Program-made: the position numbers and the translations under genes
The notes under the pieces: model-generated
Database searches by the model: none
Told to the model about the DNA's origin: nothing
What the model saw: only the letters and a program-made list of their open reading frames with translations
Part shown: positions 56,641 through 64,000 of the stretch, piece after piece
Layout: each line of letters opens with the position of its first letter
Position numbering within the stretch: position 1 is the first letter of the stretch
Origin: Rhizobiaceae bacterium
Lineage (GTDB): Bacteria; Pseudomonadota; Alphaproteobacteria; Rhizobiales; Rhizobiaceae
Direction of reading: 5' to 3'
Length of the DNA stretch: 64,000 bases
Assembly: GCA_014238155.1 (NCBI GenBank)
Contig: JABABQ010000062.1
Coordinates: 1 to 64,000 of the forward strand

Positions 56641-57996
56641 TTAAACGCGCTTACACCCTTCAACATTGCCCACCACCCCTTCAAGGTTTGGCGGGAATGC
56701 AGCGTTACTTTTAATTCCGCGCAGCAAGTCGAGTGCATAGTTCAACTGTACGTCGTCCTTGGGATCAGGTGGCACATAGGCAAACGAACCGGAACCAGAA
56801 TCATCCTGACTTTCGCCTTCGATGGAATTGCGCAGGCTGGATTCCCCGCGAGCTTCAACGCGCCCCTTGAGTTCATCCGGCAATGGTTGTTCGATCTTGA
56901 TGTCCGGATCGATTCCCTTGCCCTGAATGGAACAGCCTGAAGGCGTGTAATAAAGCGCTGTTGTCAGTCTCAACGCACCATTATCACCACCCAGAGGGAT
57001 GATCGTCTGAACAGAGCCTTTGCCAAACGAGCGCGTGCCGAGCACGGTACCGCGGCGATGATCCTGCAGCGCACCGGCAACAATCTCCGAAGCACTGGCC
57101 GAGCCTCCATTGATCAAAACAATGACCGGTTTGCCGCGGGTCAGATCACCAGGTGTTGCGTTGTTGCGCTGAACGTCGTTTTTGTCGCGGCCACGGGTGG
57201 AAACGATTTCCCCGCGGTTGAGGAAAGCGTTGGATACGCCAATCGCCTGTCCCAACAAACCGCCGGGGTTAAGGCGCAGGTCGAGTACATAGCCTTTCAG
57301 CTTGTCGTCGGAAACATCCTCGCGAATTTTTTTGATGGCATTTTCTACGCCGGGCAGGGTTTTTTCAGTAAAACCATTGACGTCCACATAGCCGACATCG
57401 TCGCCTTCCACCCGAAATTTTACAGATTTAAGCTCAATTATCGCACGGACAATCTTGATCTTGAGTGGCTTGTCAGCACCCTTGCGCAATATGGTCAATT
57501 CAATTGGCGTGTTGACCAGCCCGCGCATTTTTTCAACCGCCTGCTGTAGCGACAGCCCGCGAACGTTTTCGCCATCAATCTGGCTCACCAGATCTCCCGC
57601 CAGAACGCCGGCCTTGGAGGCAGGTGTGTCATCAATAGGCGTGATCACTTTGACCAGCTCATTTTCCATCGTCACTTCAATGCCAAGACCACCAAATTCG
57701 CCCTTGGTTTGCTCGCGCATGGAGTTGCTTTCCTTGAGGTCAAGGTAAGACGAATGCGGGTCCAGTGCCTGCAACATGCCATTGATAGCATTTTTGATCA
57801 GCTTTTCTTCTTCGGGTTTGGTCACATATTGCGAACGGACCCGCTCAAAAATATCCCCGAATATATCAAGTTGACGATAGGTTTCAGAACCCGCGGCATC
57901 AGCTCGTGACGCAAATTGAGATCCCTGGTGTACGGCCACTGCAGTCAAGGCACCCACTGCGGCCGCTGTCATCAGCAAAGATATTCTGCGAATCAT
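56641..57996 (-). CDS. ctpA: Carboxy-terminal processing protease (S41)
   Basis: A 451-residue periplasmic serine protease. Signal peptide MIRRISLLMTAAAVGALTAV; PDZ domain about 95-180 (GGLGIEVTMENELVKVITPI); catalytic Ser in GGSASASEIVAGALQD and Lys in GTRSFGKGSVQT. Trims lipoproteins and peptidoglycan hydrolases. It lies 38 bases upstream of the deacetylase gene and 13 bases after envC on the same strand. Confidence 0.95.
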   Translation of the reverse strand: MIRRISLLMTAAAVGALTAVAVHQGSQFASRADAAGSETYRQLDIFGDIFERVRSQYVTKPEEEKLIKNAINGMLQALDPHSSYLDLKESNSMREQTKGEFGGLGIEVTMENELVKVITPIDDTPASKAGVLAGDLVSQIDGENVRGLSLQQAVEKMRGLVNTPIELTILRKGADKPLKIKIVRAIIELKSVKFRVEGDDVGYVDVNGFTEKTLPGVENAIKKIREDVSDDKLKGYVLDLRLNPGGLLGQAIGVSNAFLNRGEIVSTRGRDKNDVQRNNATPGDLTRGKPVIVLINGGSASASEIVAGALQDHRRGTVLGTRSFGKGSVQTIIPLGGDNGALRLTTALYYTPSGCSIQGKGIDPDIKIEQPLPDELKGRVEARGESSLRNSIEGESQDDSGSGSFAYVPPDPKDDVQLNYALDLLRGIKSNAAFPPNLEGVVGNVEGCKRV

Positions 57997-58009
57997 TTCC
58001 TAAACCTTT

Positions 58010-59407
58010 TTACGTGCCCTGTTTCGGGCGATTTTGTTTTTGCGACCTCTTGCGGATGGCCCACCAGGGAGCCGGGTCGATGGATTTACCATCTTTGCGC
58101 AACTCTACAGTCAGAACAGGCTTATTGGAACCCAAATCTAAAGGAATTGCCGCAGCAAAGCGGATCACCCCCATTCTGCCAACCGGCTCACCCGCTAAAA
58201 CGAATCTGCCAGCCTCTACATTGACTTCGGCGAGGCCGGACAGAACCATGTGATAGCCCTCACCTGCGTTCAAAATAAGGATTTGCCCATAAGAGCGGAA
58301 AGGCCCTGCATATACCACCCAACCATCAGTGGGAGAACGTACGCGGGCATTGGGGCGGGTCGATATGGCGACGCTGCGACTCTTGCCCTGTCCGAACGCT
58401 TCTTCCCCAAATCCATATAAAACCTGGCCGCTGACCGGTCGCAACAGAGTGCCCCGGGCCTGACTGAAAGCAATTGCAGGTTCGATGCGAGACGGATTGT
58501 AAACGTTGGCGAGTGAGCCGTTTTTATCGGTTGGAACTTTACCCGCCTCGAGCTCTTTTCGGGTACTTGCCAGCCGGTCCCTCTCGCGTTGCTGACGGCG
58601 TAAATCTGCTTCCTTGGCGGCTTTGGCAGCGGCAGTTGCAGATGCTATCTGGCTTTCAAGGTCACTAATCAAATCTTTGAGAGATATCGCTTTTTTGCCA
58701 AGTTCTATGGCTCTGGCGCGTTCGTTCACCAGTTCATTGCGGGATTGTGTGACCAGACTTTGCTTTTGCTCAACCAGTAAAGAGAGTCTGGTTTCATCCT
58801 CTGCCAATGTATTCAACCCGCGGGTAAGATTGTCTTTTTCAAGCGCGACGGAAGCGGAAATTTCCTTCAAGGCGGTAAGTTCGGTGAGCAGAATCCTGGC
58901 CTGCGCCCCGATTTCGGGCACCACCGATCCCAGAAGAATGGCACTGCGCACCGAGGACAGCGCATCTTCGGGACGGACCAGTAATGCTGGTGGCGGGTTG
59001 GTACCCATCCGTTGAAGCGCAGCAAGTACCTCGCTCAGAAGAGCTCGTTTGCCCTGCAAAGAACCGCTCAGTCGTTTCTGAGATTTTACCAGGACGGCTA
59101 ACCGTTCCTCGGTTTCAGTGATGGATTCTTCCAGCTCCTGGCCCCGTTTGGCTCCTTCGACCAGCGCTCGGTTGATGGCGCCAACATCCCTGTCGAGCGA
59201 TTCGATCTGCTTTTTCAATTCTTGTTGACGTTGTTCGGCTGCATTCAAATTGTTGGTGACCGCTTCCAATTGTTCGATGGTGGATTGGCGGTCAGTGAGC
59301 GTAGATTGCGCTCCAGCCAGGTTGCTTGCCAACAAGACAACAACACCTGCTGCGAAAGGCCCTCGCAAGGTCTGAAGAATAAACCAGATTTTGCAGTTTG
59401 TTCGCAT
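58010..59407 (-). CDS. envC: Murein hydrolase activator EnvC-family protein
   Basis: A 465-residue periplasmic protein: signal (MRTNCKIWF with a hydrophobic core, cleavage near LAGAQ), two long coiled-coil blocks (about 35-115 and 170-290), and a LytM domain (about 330-450). The zinc-binding HxH of active LytM enzymes is degraded (GYHMVLSGL), as in EnvC, which activates amidases rather than cutting the wall itself. Helps separate daughter cells. Confidence 0.9.
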   Translation of the reverse strand: MRTNCKIWFILQTLRGPFAAGVVVLLASNLAGAQSTLTDRQSTIEQLEAVTNNLNAAEQRQQELKKQIESLDRDVGAINRALVEGAKRGQELEESITETEERLAVLVKSQKRLSGSLQGKRALLSEVLAALQRMGTNPPPALLVRPEDALSSVRSAILLGSVVPEIGAQARILLTELTALKEISASVALEKDNLTRGLNTLAEDETRLSLLVEQKQSLVTQSRNELVNERARAIELGKKAISLKDLISDLESQIASATAAAKAAKEADLRRQQRERDRLASTRKELEAGKVPTDKNGSLANVYNPSRIEPAIAFSQARGTLLRPVSGQVLYGFGEEAFGQGKSRSVAISTRPNARVRSPTDGWVVYAGPFRSYGQILILNAGEGYHMVLSGLAEVNVEAGRFVLAGEPVGRMGVIRFAAAIPLDLGSNKPVLTVELRKDGKSIDPAPWWAIRKRSQKQNRPKQGT

Positions 59408-59489
59408 GGTGAAATAGGGCTGGAATCGATGCGGGCAATCTAATCCCGCCTGTGTTAAGGATTAATTAACCATAAAAAAGCAGCCACCG

Positions 59490-59972
59490 CTAATCCCGGT
59501 GATAGGGGTGGTTGGTCAATATGGTGACGGCCCGATAGGCCTGTTCCAGAACAAGTACCCGCACCAGTTGATGTGGAAATGTTGCTGCACCAAACGAAAT
59601 CAGTTTGTCAGCCTGATCTGTGAGGCCGGGATCAAGCCCATCGGGACCACCGATGATCAGCGCCAATGTCTGAGTGCCACCGTCGAGCTGCTGGCCAACC
59701 AATTTGGCGAACTGGCGGCTGTTGGGAGATTTGCCACGTTCATCGAAGGCAAAAATGGCACAATTTTCCGGCAGCCGTGACAACAGGCTTCGCGCCTCGT
59801 CCTGTTTGCGCTTGGCACCGGAAGAGGCTCGACTTTCGATAATTTCAATGGTGTTGAATTCCGAGATGCCAATCGCCTTGCCAGCCTTGACCAGGCGGTC
59901 GCCGTAGCGGGCGACAAGCTCTCGTTCGGGCCCTTTTTTAAGCCGCCCGATTGCAGCAAGTATCAATTGCAT
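59490..59972 (-). CDS. rlmH: 23S rRNA pseudouridine-1915 N3-methyltransferase
   Basis: A 160-residue SPOUT methyltransferase: LALIIGGPDGLDP carries the knotted SAM site, FGAATFPHQLVRVLVLEQAYRA the C-terminal part. It modifies helix 69 of 23S rRNA. A longer-than-minimal form with the normal N-terminus MQLILAAIGRLKKGP. Fifteen bases downstream of rsfS. Confidence 0.95.
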   Translation of the reverse strand: MQLILAAIGRLKKGPERELVARYGDRLVKAGKAIGISEFNTIEIIESRASSGAKRKQDEARSLLSRLPENCAIFAFDERGKSPNSRQFAKLVGQQLDGGTQTLALIIGGPDGLDPGLTDQADKLISFGAATFPHQLVRVLVLEQAYRAVTILTNHPYHRD

Positions 59973-59987
59973 CAGCAGGTTAACCGC

Positions 59988-60431
59988 TCAAGCCGACTCA
60001 TTTTCTGCAATCGTCGACCACAATTTTTCCAGATTGTAGAAGTCCCGGACTTCGGGTCTGAATATATGGACAATGACATCGCCGGCATCCACCAGCACCC
60101 AGTCGCAGGCCGGAACGCCTTCAACTTTGGGACTGCCTTTGCCAGCATCCTTTAAGTCGCGCAACAAGCGATCGGTGACCGCGTTGACGTGACGATGCGA
60201 GCGCCCGCTGGTGACGATCATATGATCGGCGACGGGTGATTTACCTTCAATGTCGATATGAGTGATTTCTTCGGCCTTGGAATCATCAAGGCTGGCGAGG
60301 ATTGTTTCCAGAAGCGATTCGGGCTTGCTGCCCGGCGCGGCACTGGTCGTTTGAGTTTGTGCGTTCAGTTTGTTGGCCTTTCTGTGGTTATTTAGGCGGG
60401 GGGATTTCCCCGATATACGATCACCATTCAC
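59988..60431 (-). CDS. rsfS: Ribosomal silencing factor
   Basis: A 147-residue protein with the RsfS domain: ITHIDIEGKSPVADHMIVTS, SHRHVNAVTDRLLRDLK, CDWVLVDAGDVIVHIF. It binds L14 to keep ribosomal subunits apart in starvation. The GTG at 60431 is the only reasonable start; the first 35 residues are variable and polar. Confidence 0.93.
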   Translation of the reverse strand: MNGDRISGKSPRLNNHRKANKLNAQTQTTSAAPGSKPESLLETILASLDDSKAEEITHIDIEGKSPVADHMIVTSGRSHRHVNAVTDRLLRDLKDAGKGSPKVEGVPACDWVLVDAGDVIVHIFRPEVRDFYNLEKLWSTIAENESA

Positions 60432-60504
60432 ACTTTACATCTGCGTGACAGCAGATACCCCATGATAAGCGCCAATCGATGACAAGTTCAATATATAGTT
60501 GGGG

Positions 60505-61128
60505 TCACTTTTTTAGTGCCCGTATCGCAGTCGATGACAGCGAATTGCGCGGTCCATGTAAAAAGGTCCAGGCAGGCGGCTGGAAATCTGCCAATAACGG
60601 CGCGTCGCTTTCGTCAACTCTGCAATGACGCAATACCTGCGCCGCCTTGGCAGAATGCAGCGCAAGGGTCGAGCCTGGGCGATCTATCACGGCGATTGGC
60701 AACAGGCCAGCGATATCACGCCAGCGCTCCCATAGATGAAACTGCCCAAGATTGTCAGCCCCCATAATCCAGACAAACCGCGCCAGACGATTGCGTTCGA
60801 CAATATGCGCGATGGTGTCGGCTGTATAGCGCGTTGGCAGGCTGGCTTCACAGGCAGTTATCTTCATTCTGGGATCAGGTGTAATTGCTTCGCAGGCTGT
60901 GATCCGATCTCGCAGTGGAGCTAGATTAGAGTGATTTTTCAAAGGATTGCCTGGTGTCACCAGCCACCATATCTGGGATAATTTCAGCTTTCTCAGGGCC
61001 AGTTCACAGACGTGAACATGGCCTTTATGAGGTGGATTGAAGGAACCGCCAAACAAGCCGATACGTTGCCCGCGCTGGGTAAATGGCATGCGCAAATATT
61101 GTCTGTCCAATGGGTTCTCGCCGCGCAC
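60505..61128 (-). CDS. nadD: Nicotinate-nucleotide adenylyltransferase
   Basis: A 207-residue enzyme of NAD synthesis: GLFGGSFNPPHKGHVHV (nucleotidyl-transferase HxGH), WIMGADNLGQFH and the terminal SLSSTAIRAL (ISSTxIR). Starts five bases after the proA stop at GTG 61128; an ATG at 61089 is possible. The rsfS gene follows 73 bases later. Confidence 0.93.
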   Translation of the reverse strand: MRGENPLDRQYLRMPFTQRGQRIGLFGGSFNPPHKGHVHVCELALRKLKLSQIWWLVTPGNPLKNHSNLAPLRDRITACEAITPDPRMKITACEASLPTRYTADTIAHIVERNRLARFVWIMGADNLGQFHLWERWRDIAGLLPIAVIDRPGSTLALHSAKAAQVLRHCRVDESDAPLLADFQPPAWTFLHGPRNSLSSTAIRALKK

Positions 61129-61133
61129 CTGGT

Positions 61134-62420
61134 CTATCCGCGAATTTGGCCATTGCCGCGCACGACATATTTGAAACTGGTCAACTGTTCCACGCCAACC
61201 GGGCCGCGGGCATGCATTTTACCGGTGGCAATGCCGATTTCAGCACCCATGCCGAACTCCCCGCCATCAGCGAACTGGGTGGATGCATTATGCATCAAAA
61301 TGGCGCTGTCGATCTGGTTCATGAACGCTTGGACCACCTTCGGGTCTTCTGCCAGAACGGCTTCTGTATGACTGGATGACCAGTTATTGATATGCGAAAT
61401 GGCCCCATCCACCCCGTCAACCAGACCTGCGGTAATAATCGAATCAAGATATTCGGTCGACCAGTCAGCTTCATTGGCAGGGTCAACCTGCGGTATCATG
61501 GCCTGAATTGATGCATCGCCCCGCACTGTACAGCCTGCCTCCATTAGAGCGCTGATCAACGGCTTGGCCAACCTGTCTGCGTCATTCTTGTCGATCAACA
61601 GAGTTTCGGCTGCGCCGCAAATACCGGTCCGGCGTAATTTGGCATCGATGATGATATTGATTGCCATGTCGAGATCAGCCGATTTGTCGACATAGACATG
61701 GACCAGACCCTCCAGATGGGCAAACACCGGCACCCGGGCGTCGCTTTGCACCCGCTCGACCAGACCGCGTCCACCACGTGGGACAATCACGTCGATGTGG
61801 CCATTTAGTCCCTTCAACATTTCACCCACGGCTGCCCGGTCGGTGAGTGGCACCAATTGAATGGCATGTTCAGGAAGACCTGCTGATTTCAGCCCGGCTA
61901 CCATGCAGTCGTGAATGGCACGTGAGGAATTGAAACTGTCGGTACCACCGCGCAGGATCACGGCATTGCCTGCCTGCAGACAAAGCGAGCCGGCATCTGC
62001 TGTGACGTTTGGGCGGCTTTCATAAATCACCCCGATCACGCCAAGTGGCGTGCGAACGCGGGAGATATTGAGGCCGTTAGGACGATCCCAGTTGGCAATT
62101 ATCTGACCGACCGGGTCGGTGAGCTCGGCAATGGCGGATACGGCATTGGCCATATCGAGAATGCGTTCTTTTGTCAGGTTCAACCGGTCAAGCATGGCTT
62201 TCGACAGGCCTTGTTCGCGACCATTGGCCATGTCGATGGCATTGGCATCGAGAATTTTTCCGGCATTGTGCCGCAGCGCCTCTGCTGCTCCAATTAATGC
62301 TGCGTGTTTGCGGTCGCTGGAAGCCGTGGCCAGGACTTTCGCTGCCGCCGCCGCTTTGCGTCCCATATCTTGCATGATCGAAGCAATTTCTGATTGGGAA
62401 TGTTTGGATTTATCGAGCAT
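61134..62420 (-). CDS. proA: Gamma-glutamyl phosphate reductase
   Basis: A 428-residue NADPH enzyme of proline synthesis: second step after ProB. Aldehyde-dehydrogenase-like fold; catalytic Cys in [34 protein letters not shown], and [12 protein letters not shown]. The ATG giving MLDKSKHSQ overlaps the proB stop by 11 bases; longer starts are unnecessary. Confidence 0.96.
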   Translation of the reverse strand: MLDKSKHSQSEIASIMQDMGRKAAAAAKVLATASSDRKHAALIGAAEALRHNAGKILDANAIDMANGREQGLSKAMLDRLNLTKERILDMANAVSAIAELTDPVGQIIANWDRPNGLNISRVRTPLGVIGVIYESRPNVTADAGSLCLQAGNAVILRGGTDSFNSSRAIHDCMVAGLKSAGLPEHAIQLVPLTDRAAVGEMLKGLNGHIDVIVPRGGRGLVERVQSDARVPVFAHLEGLVHVYVDKSADLDMAINIIIDAKLRRTGICGAAETLLIDKNDADRLAKPLISALMEAGCTVRGDASIQAMIPQVDPANEADWSTEYLDSIITAGLVDGVDGAISHINNWSSSHTEAVLAEDPKVVQAFMNQIDSAILMHNASTQFADGGEFGMGAEIGIATGKMHARGPVGVEQLTSFKYVVRGNGQIRG

Positions 62421-63600
62421 TTTGGGAACTTTCTGTCGTCTCGTTCGCTTCAGGACTGTTGTCCACCAACGCCATATCGTCGCGGTGAACCAGTGCCGGT
62501 CGCCCGGCATAGCCAAGCAGCGACTGCAGTTCATCAGACTGAGCACCCTTAATCAAATCTGTCTCATCACAATCATAGCCGATGAGGCCATGGCCGAGAA
62601 TGGAATTGTCACTGGCGAGAATGGTGATGGCATCACCGCGCGAAAAGCTTCCCGATACGTTGATGACACCGGCAGGCAACAGGCTCTTTCCGCGCTTCAA
62701 CGCCCGGGCAGCGCCGTCATCAACAACGATATTGCCGCTGGTGTCGAGCTGACCGGCGATCCACGCCTTACGGGCTCCTGCCTTAATCTGCCTGGCTTTG
62801 AAATAGCTGTGCTGCTCACCATTTTTAATGGCGGCAATAGGGTGCTCGCGTTTTCCCGAAGCAATGATCATGGCAGTCCCGGCACGGGTGCAAATCTTGC
62901 CGGCTTCGATTTTGGTAACCATGCCGCCGCGTGAAAGTTCTGACCCGGCGCTGCCGGCCATTGCTTCGATAGCGGGCGTAATTGTTTCCACATGGTGGAT
63001 GAAGTCGACCTGTTTACCGGTTCCGGGAGGGGCCGTGTACAGGCCATCAATATCTGAAAGCAGCACCAGAAGATCAGCACCCAGCATGGTTGCAACCCGG
63101 GCGGCGAGGCGGTCGTTGTCGCCATAACGGATTTCCGATGTGGCGATGGTGTCATTCTCATTGATTACCGGCACGGCACCAAATGACAACAGGCGTTCAA
63201 TCGTATCGCGGGCATTGAGATAGGAACGGCGACTGGCGCGACCTTCGGTATCGTTCAGCGTCAGCAATATCTGCCCGGGCACCATGTCTTGCATTGACAG
63301 CGCCTTCGACCAGGCGCGACCCAGTTCAATCTGGCCAACGGCGGCGGCGGCCTGGCTTTCATCAAGCTTCAACGGACGTTTGGGCAGGTCCAGCACTTTT
63401 CTACCCAGCGCGATGGCGCCGGATGAAACGATCAGAATCTGTTTGCCGTGCTGATGCAGGTTGGCAATGTCTTCAACCAGCGTCTCCAGCCAGCTTTCCT
63501 TGATCCCGCGGCCGGGGTCCACCAGCAGCGAACTGCCGATCTTGATGACAATTCGCTTTGCGCCTTTCAGGGCGTCGAGGCGGTCGCGATTTTCAGTCAT
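62410..63600 (-). CDS. proB: Glutamate 5-kinase
   Basis: A 396-residue kinase that starts proline synthesis from glutamate. Amino-acid-kinase domain ([52 protein letters not shown]-like [13 protein letters not shown]) and a C-terminal PUA domain. ATG at 63600 overlaps the obg stop by eight bases, indicating coupling. Confidence 0.96.
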   Translation of the reverse strand: MTENRDRLDALKGAKRIVIKIGSSLLVDPGRGIKESWLETLVEDIANLHQHGKQILIVSSGAIALGRKVLDLPKRPLKLDESQAAAAVGQIELGRAWSKALSMQDMVPGQILLTLNDTEGRASRRSYLNARDTIERLLSFGAVPVINENDTIATSEIRYGDNDRLAARVATMLGADLLVLLSDIDGLYTAPPGTGKQVDFIHHVETITPAIEAMAGSAGSELSRGGMVTKIEAGKICTRAGTAMIIASGKREHPIAAIKNGEQHSYFKARQIKAGARKAWIAGQLDTSGNIVVDDGAARALKRGKSLLPAGVINVSGSFSRGDAITILASDNSILGHGLIGYDCDETDLIKGAQSDELQSLLGYAGRPALVHRDDMALVDNSPEANETTESSQNAR

Positions 63601-64000
63601 CGGTGGCCTCATCCAGCCGTGTTTTTTGCCAGCGTAGATCGACCTCTTGCGGATTTTCCTGTTCTTTTTCGGCTTCAATATGATCCATCATGGCGCGCAA
63701 CACGTCGTCCGTGCCCAGATGAGCCACCGAAGATAATGGCATTGGAACGGTGCCGCTGGCCTTTTTCAGGTCGGATAGTTTTTGCTCAAGATCATCCTTG
63801 CTGAGAGAATCAATTTGCGACAGGGCAACAATTTCGAGCTTGTCACCCAGTGTTTCTGCATAGGCTTCCACTTCGGTGCGGACGATTTGATAGGCTTCGG
63901 CGACGTTTTCTTCATTGCCGGAAACAAGGTGCAGCAAAACGCGGGTCCGCTCCACATGGCCCAAAAACCGGTCACCAATGCCGACACCTTCATGGGCACC
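63593..64000 (-). CDS. obg: GTPase Obg/CgtA, C-terminal end (partial)
   Basis: The frame runs off the right edge; 135 residues are visible, from the G5/linker region [22 protein letters not shown] through the [12 protein letters not shown] region (usually NKxD) to the end. Obg is a ribosome-associated GTPase needed for 50S assembly. The position upstream of proB-proA is standard in Rhizobiales. The expected NKxD guanine motif reads SQID here, and the Obg C-terminal domain seems short. Confidence 0.9.
   Translation of the reverse strand, partial: GAHEGVGIGDRFLGHVERTRVLLHLVSGNEENVAEAYQIVRTEVEAYAETLGDKLEIVALSQIDSLSKDDLEQKLSDLKKASGTVPMPLSSVAHLGTDDVLRAMMDHIEAEKEQENPQEVDLRWQKTRLDEATDD

Overview
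The window looks like a chromosomal segment of an alphaproteobacterium of the order Hyphomicrobiales (Rhizobiales), with moderate GC content. This rests on gene order and protein character: an mdh-sucC-sucD-sucA-sucB-lpd block, an F1-only ATP synthase operon atpHAGDC with a Lys/Ala-rich AtpD N-terminus, an obg-proB-proA-nadD-rsfS-rlmH-envC-ctpA-deacetylase-rppH string, and an Omp19-like lipoprotein of the Brucella type. The genus cannot be named from the sequence alone. No rRNA, tRNA, CRISPR array or plasmid/phage replication gene was recognised.

Layout. 1-8.3 kb is accessory: the 3' end of an IS200/IS605-type transposase at the left edge, a cupin, a GlcD-type FAD oxidase, a methyltransferase, then two mirrored modules in which a GcvA-like LysR regulator is divergent from a GFA-family (CxC zinc) gene, followed by another cupin and a nitroreductase. 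8.3-8.45 kb holds a strongly structured RNA region on the minus strand: two hairpins, one with a T-run terminator, then a third hairpin covering the nitroreductase ribosome binding site. 8.6-13 kb is a minus-strand iron(III)-type ABC importer (binding protein, fused double permease, ATPase). 13-21.6 kb is a mixture: small zinc-ribbon and membrane proteins, a palindromic repeat, a cyclase-family hydrolase, GYD protein, GGDEF/EAL protein, HD hydrolase, LacI regulator, glutamine amidotransferase and TerB protein.

21.6-26.7 kb carries succinate dehydrogenase, but the sdhCDA block is separated from sdhB by an FkbM methyltransferase and, on the opposite strand, a T4-lysozyme-like (GH24) gene. 26.8-30.7 kb has a reductase, a periplasmic MsrA, the Omp19-like lipoprotein and ZapE. 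31-41.7 kb is the central TCA block: malate dehydrogenase, succinyl-CoA synthetase, the three 2-oxoglutarate dehydrogenase components, plus two passengers, a secreted protein translationally coupled between sucC and sucD and an SDR between sucB and lpd. A perfect GntR-like palindrome precedes sucC. 41.7-49.5 kb has a small secreted protein, a TraB/GumN protein, XerC, a transaldolase-like aldolase, PriA, membrane proteins and a WYL regulator sharing a perfect inverted repeat with a small membrane-protein gene. 49.7-54.9 kb is atpHAGDC ending in an intrinsic terminator. 54.9-64 kb is a tightly packed minus-strand run for RNA turnover, envelope maintenance, ribosome maturation, NAD and proline synthesis, leaving the window inside obg.

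Together the core genes supply respiration and ATP production (sdh, mdh, suc/lpd, atp), with cell-division and envelope functions around them. The most unusual items are the structured leader at 8.30-8.43 kb, the split sdh locus, the coupled secreted protein in sucCD, and the WYL-operator microprotein module.
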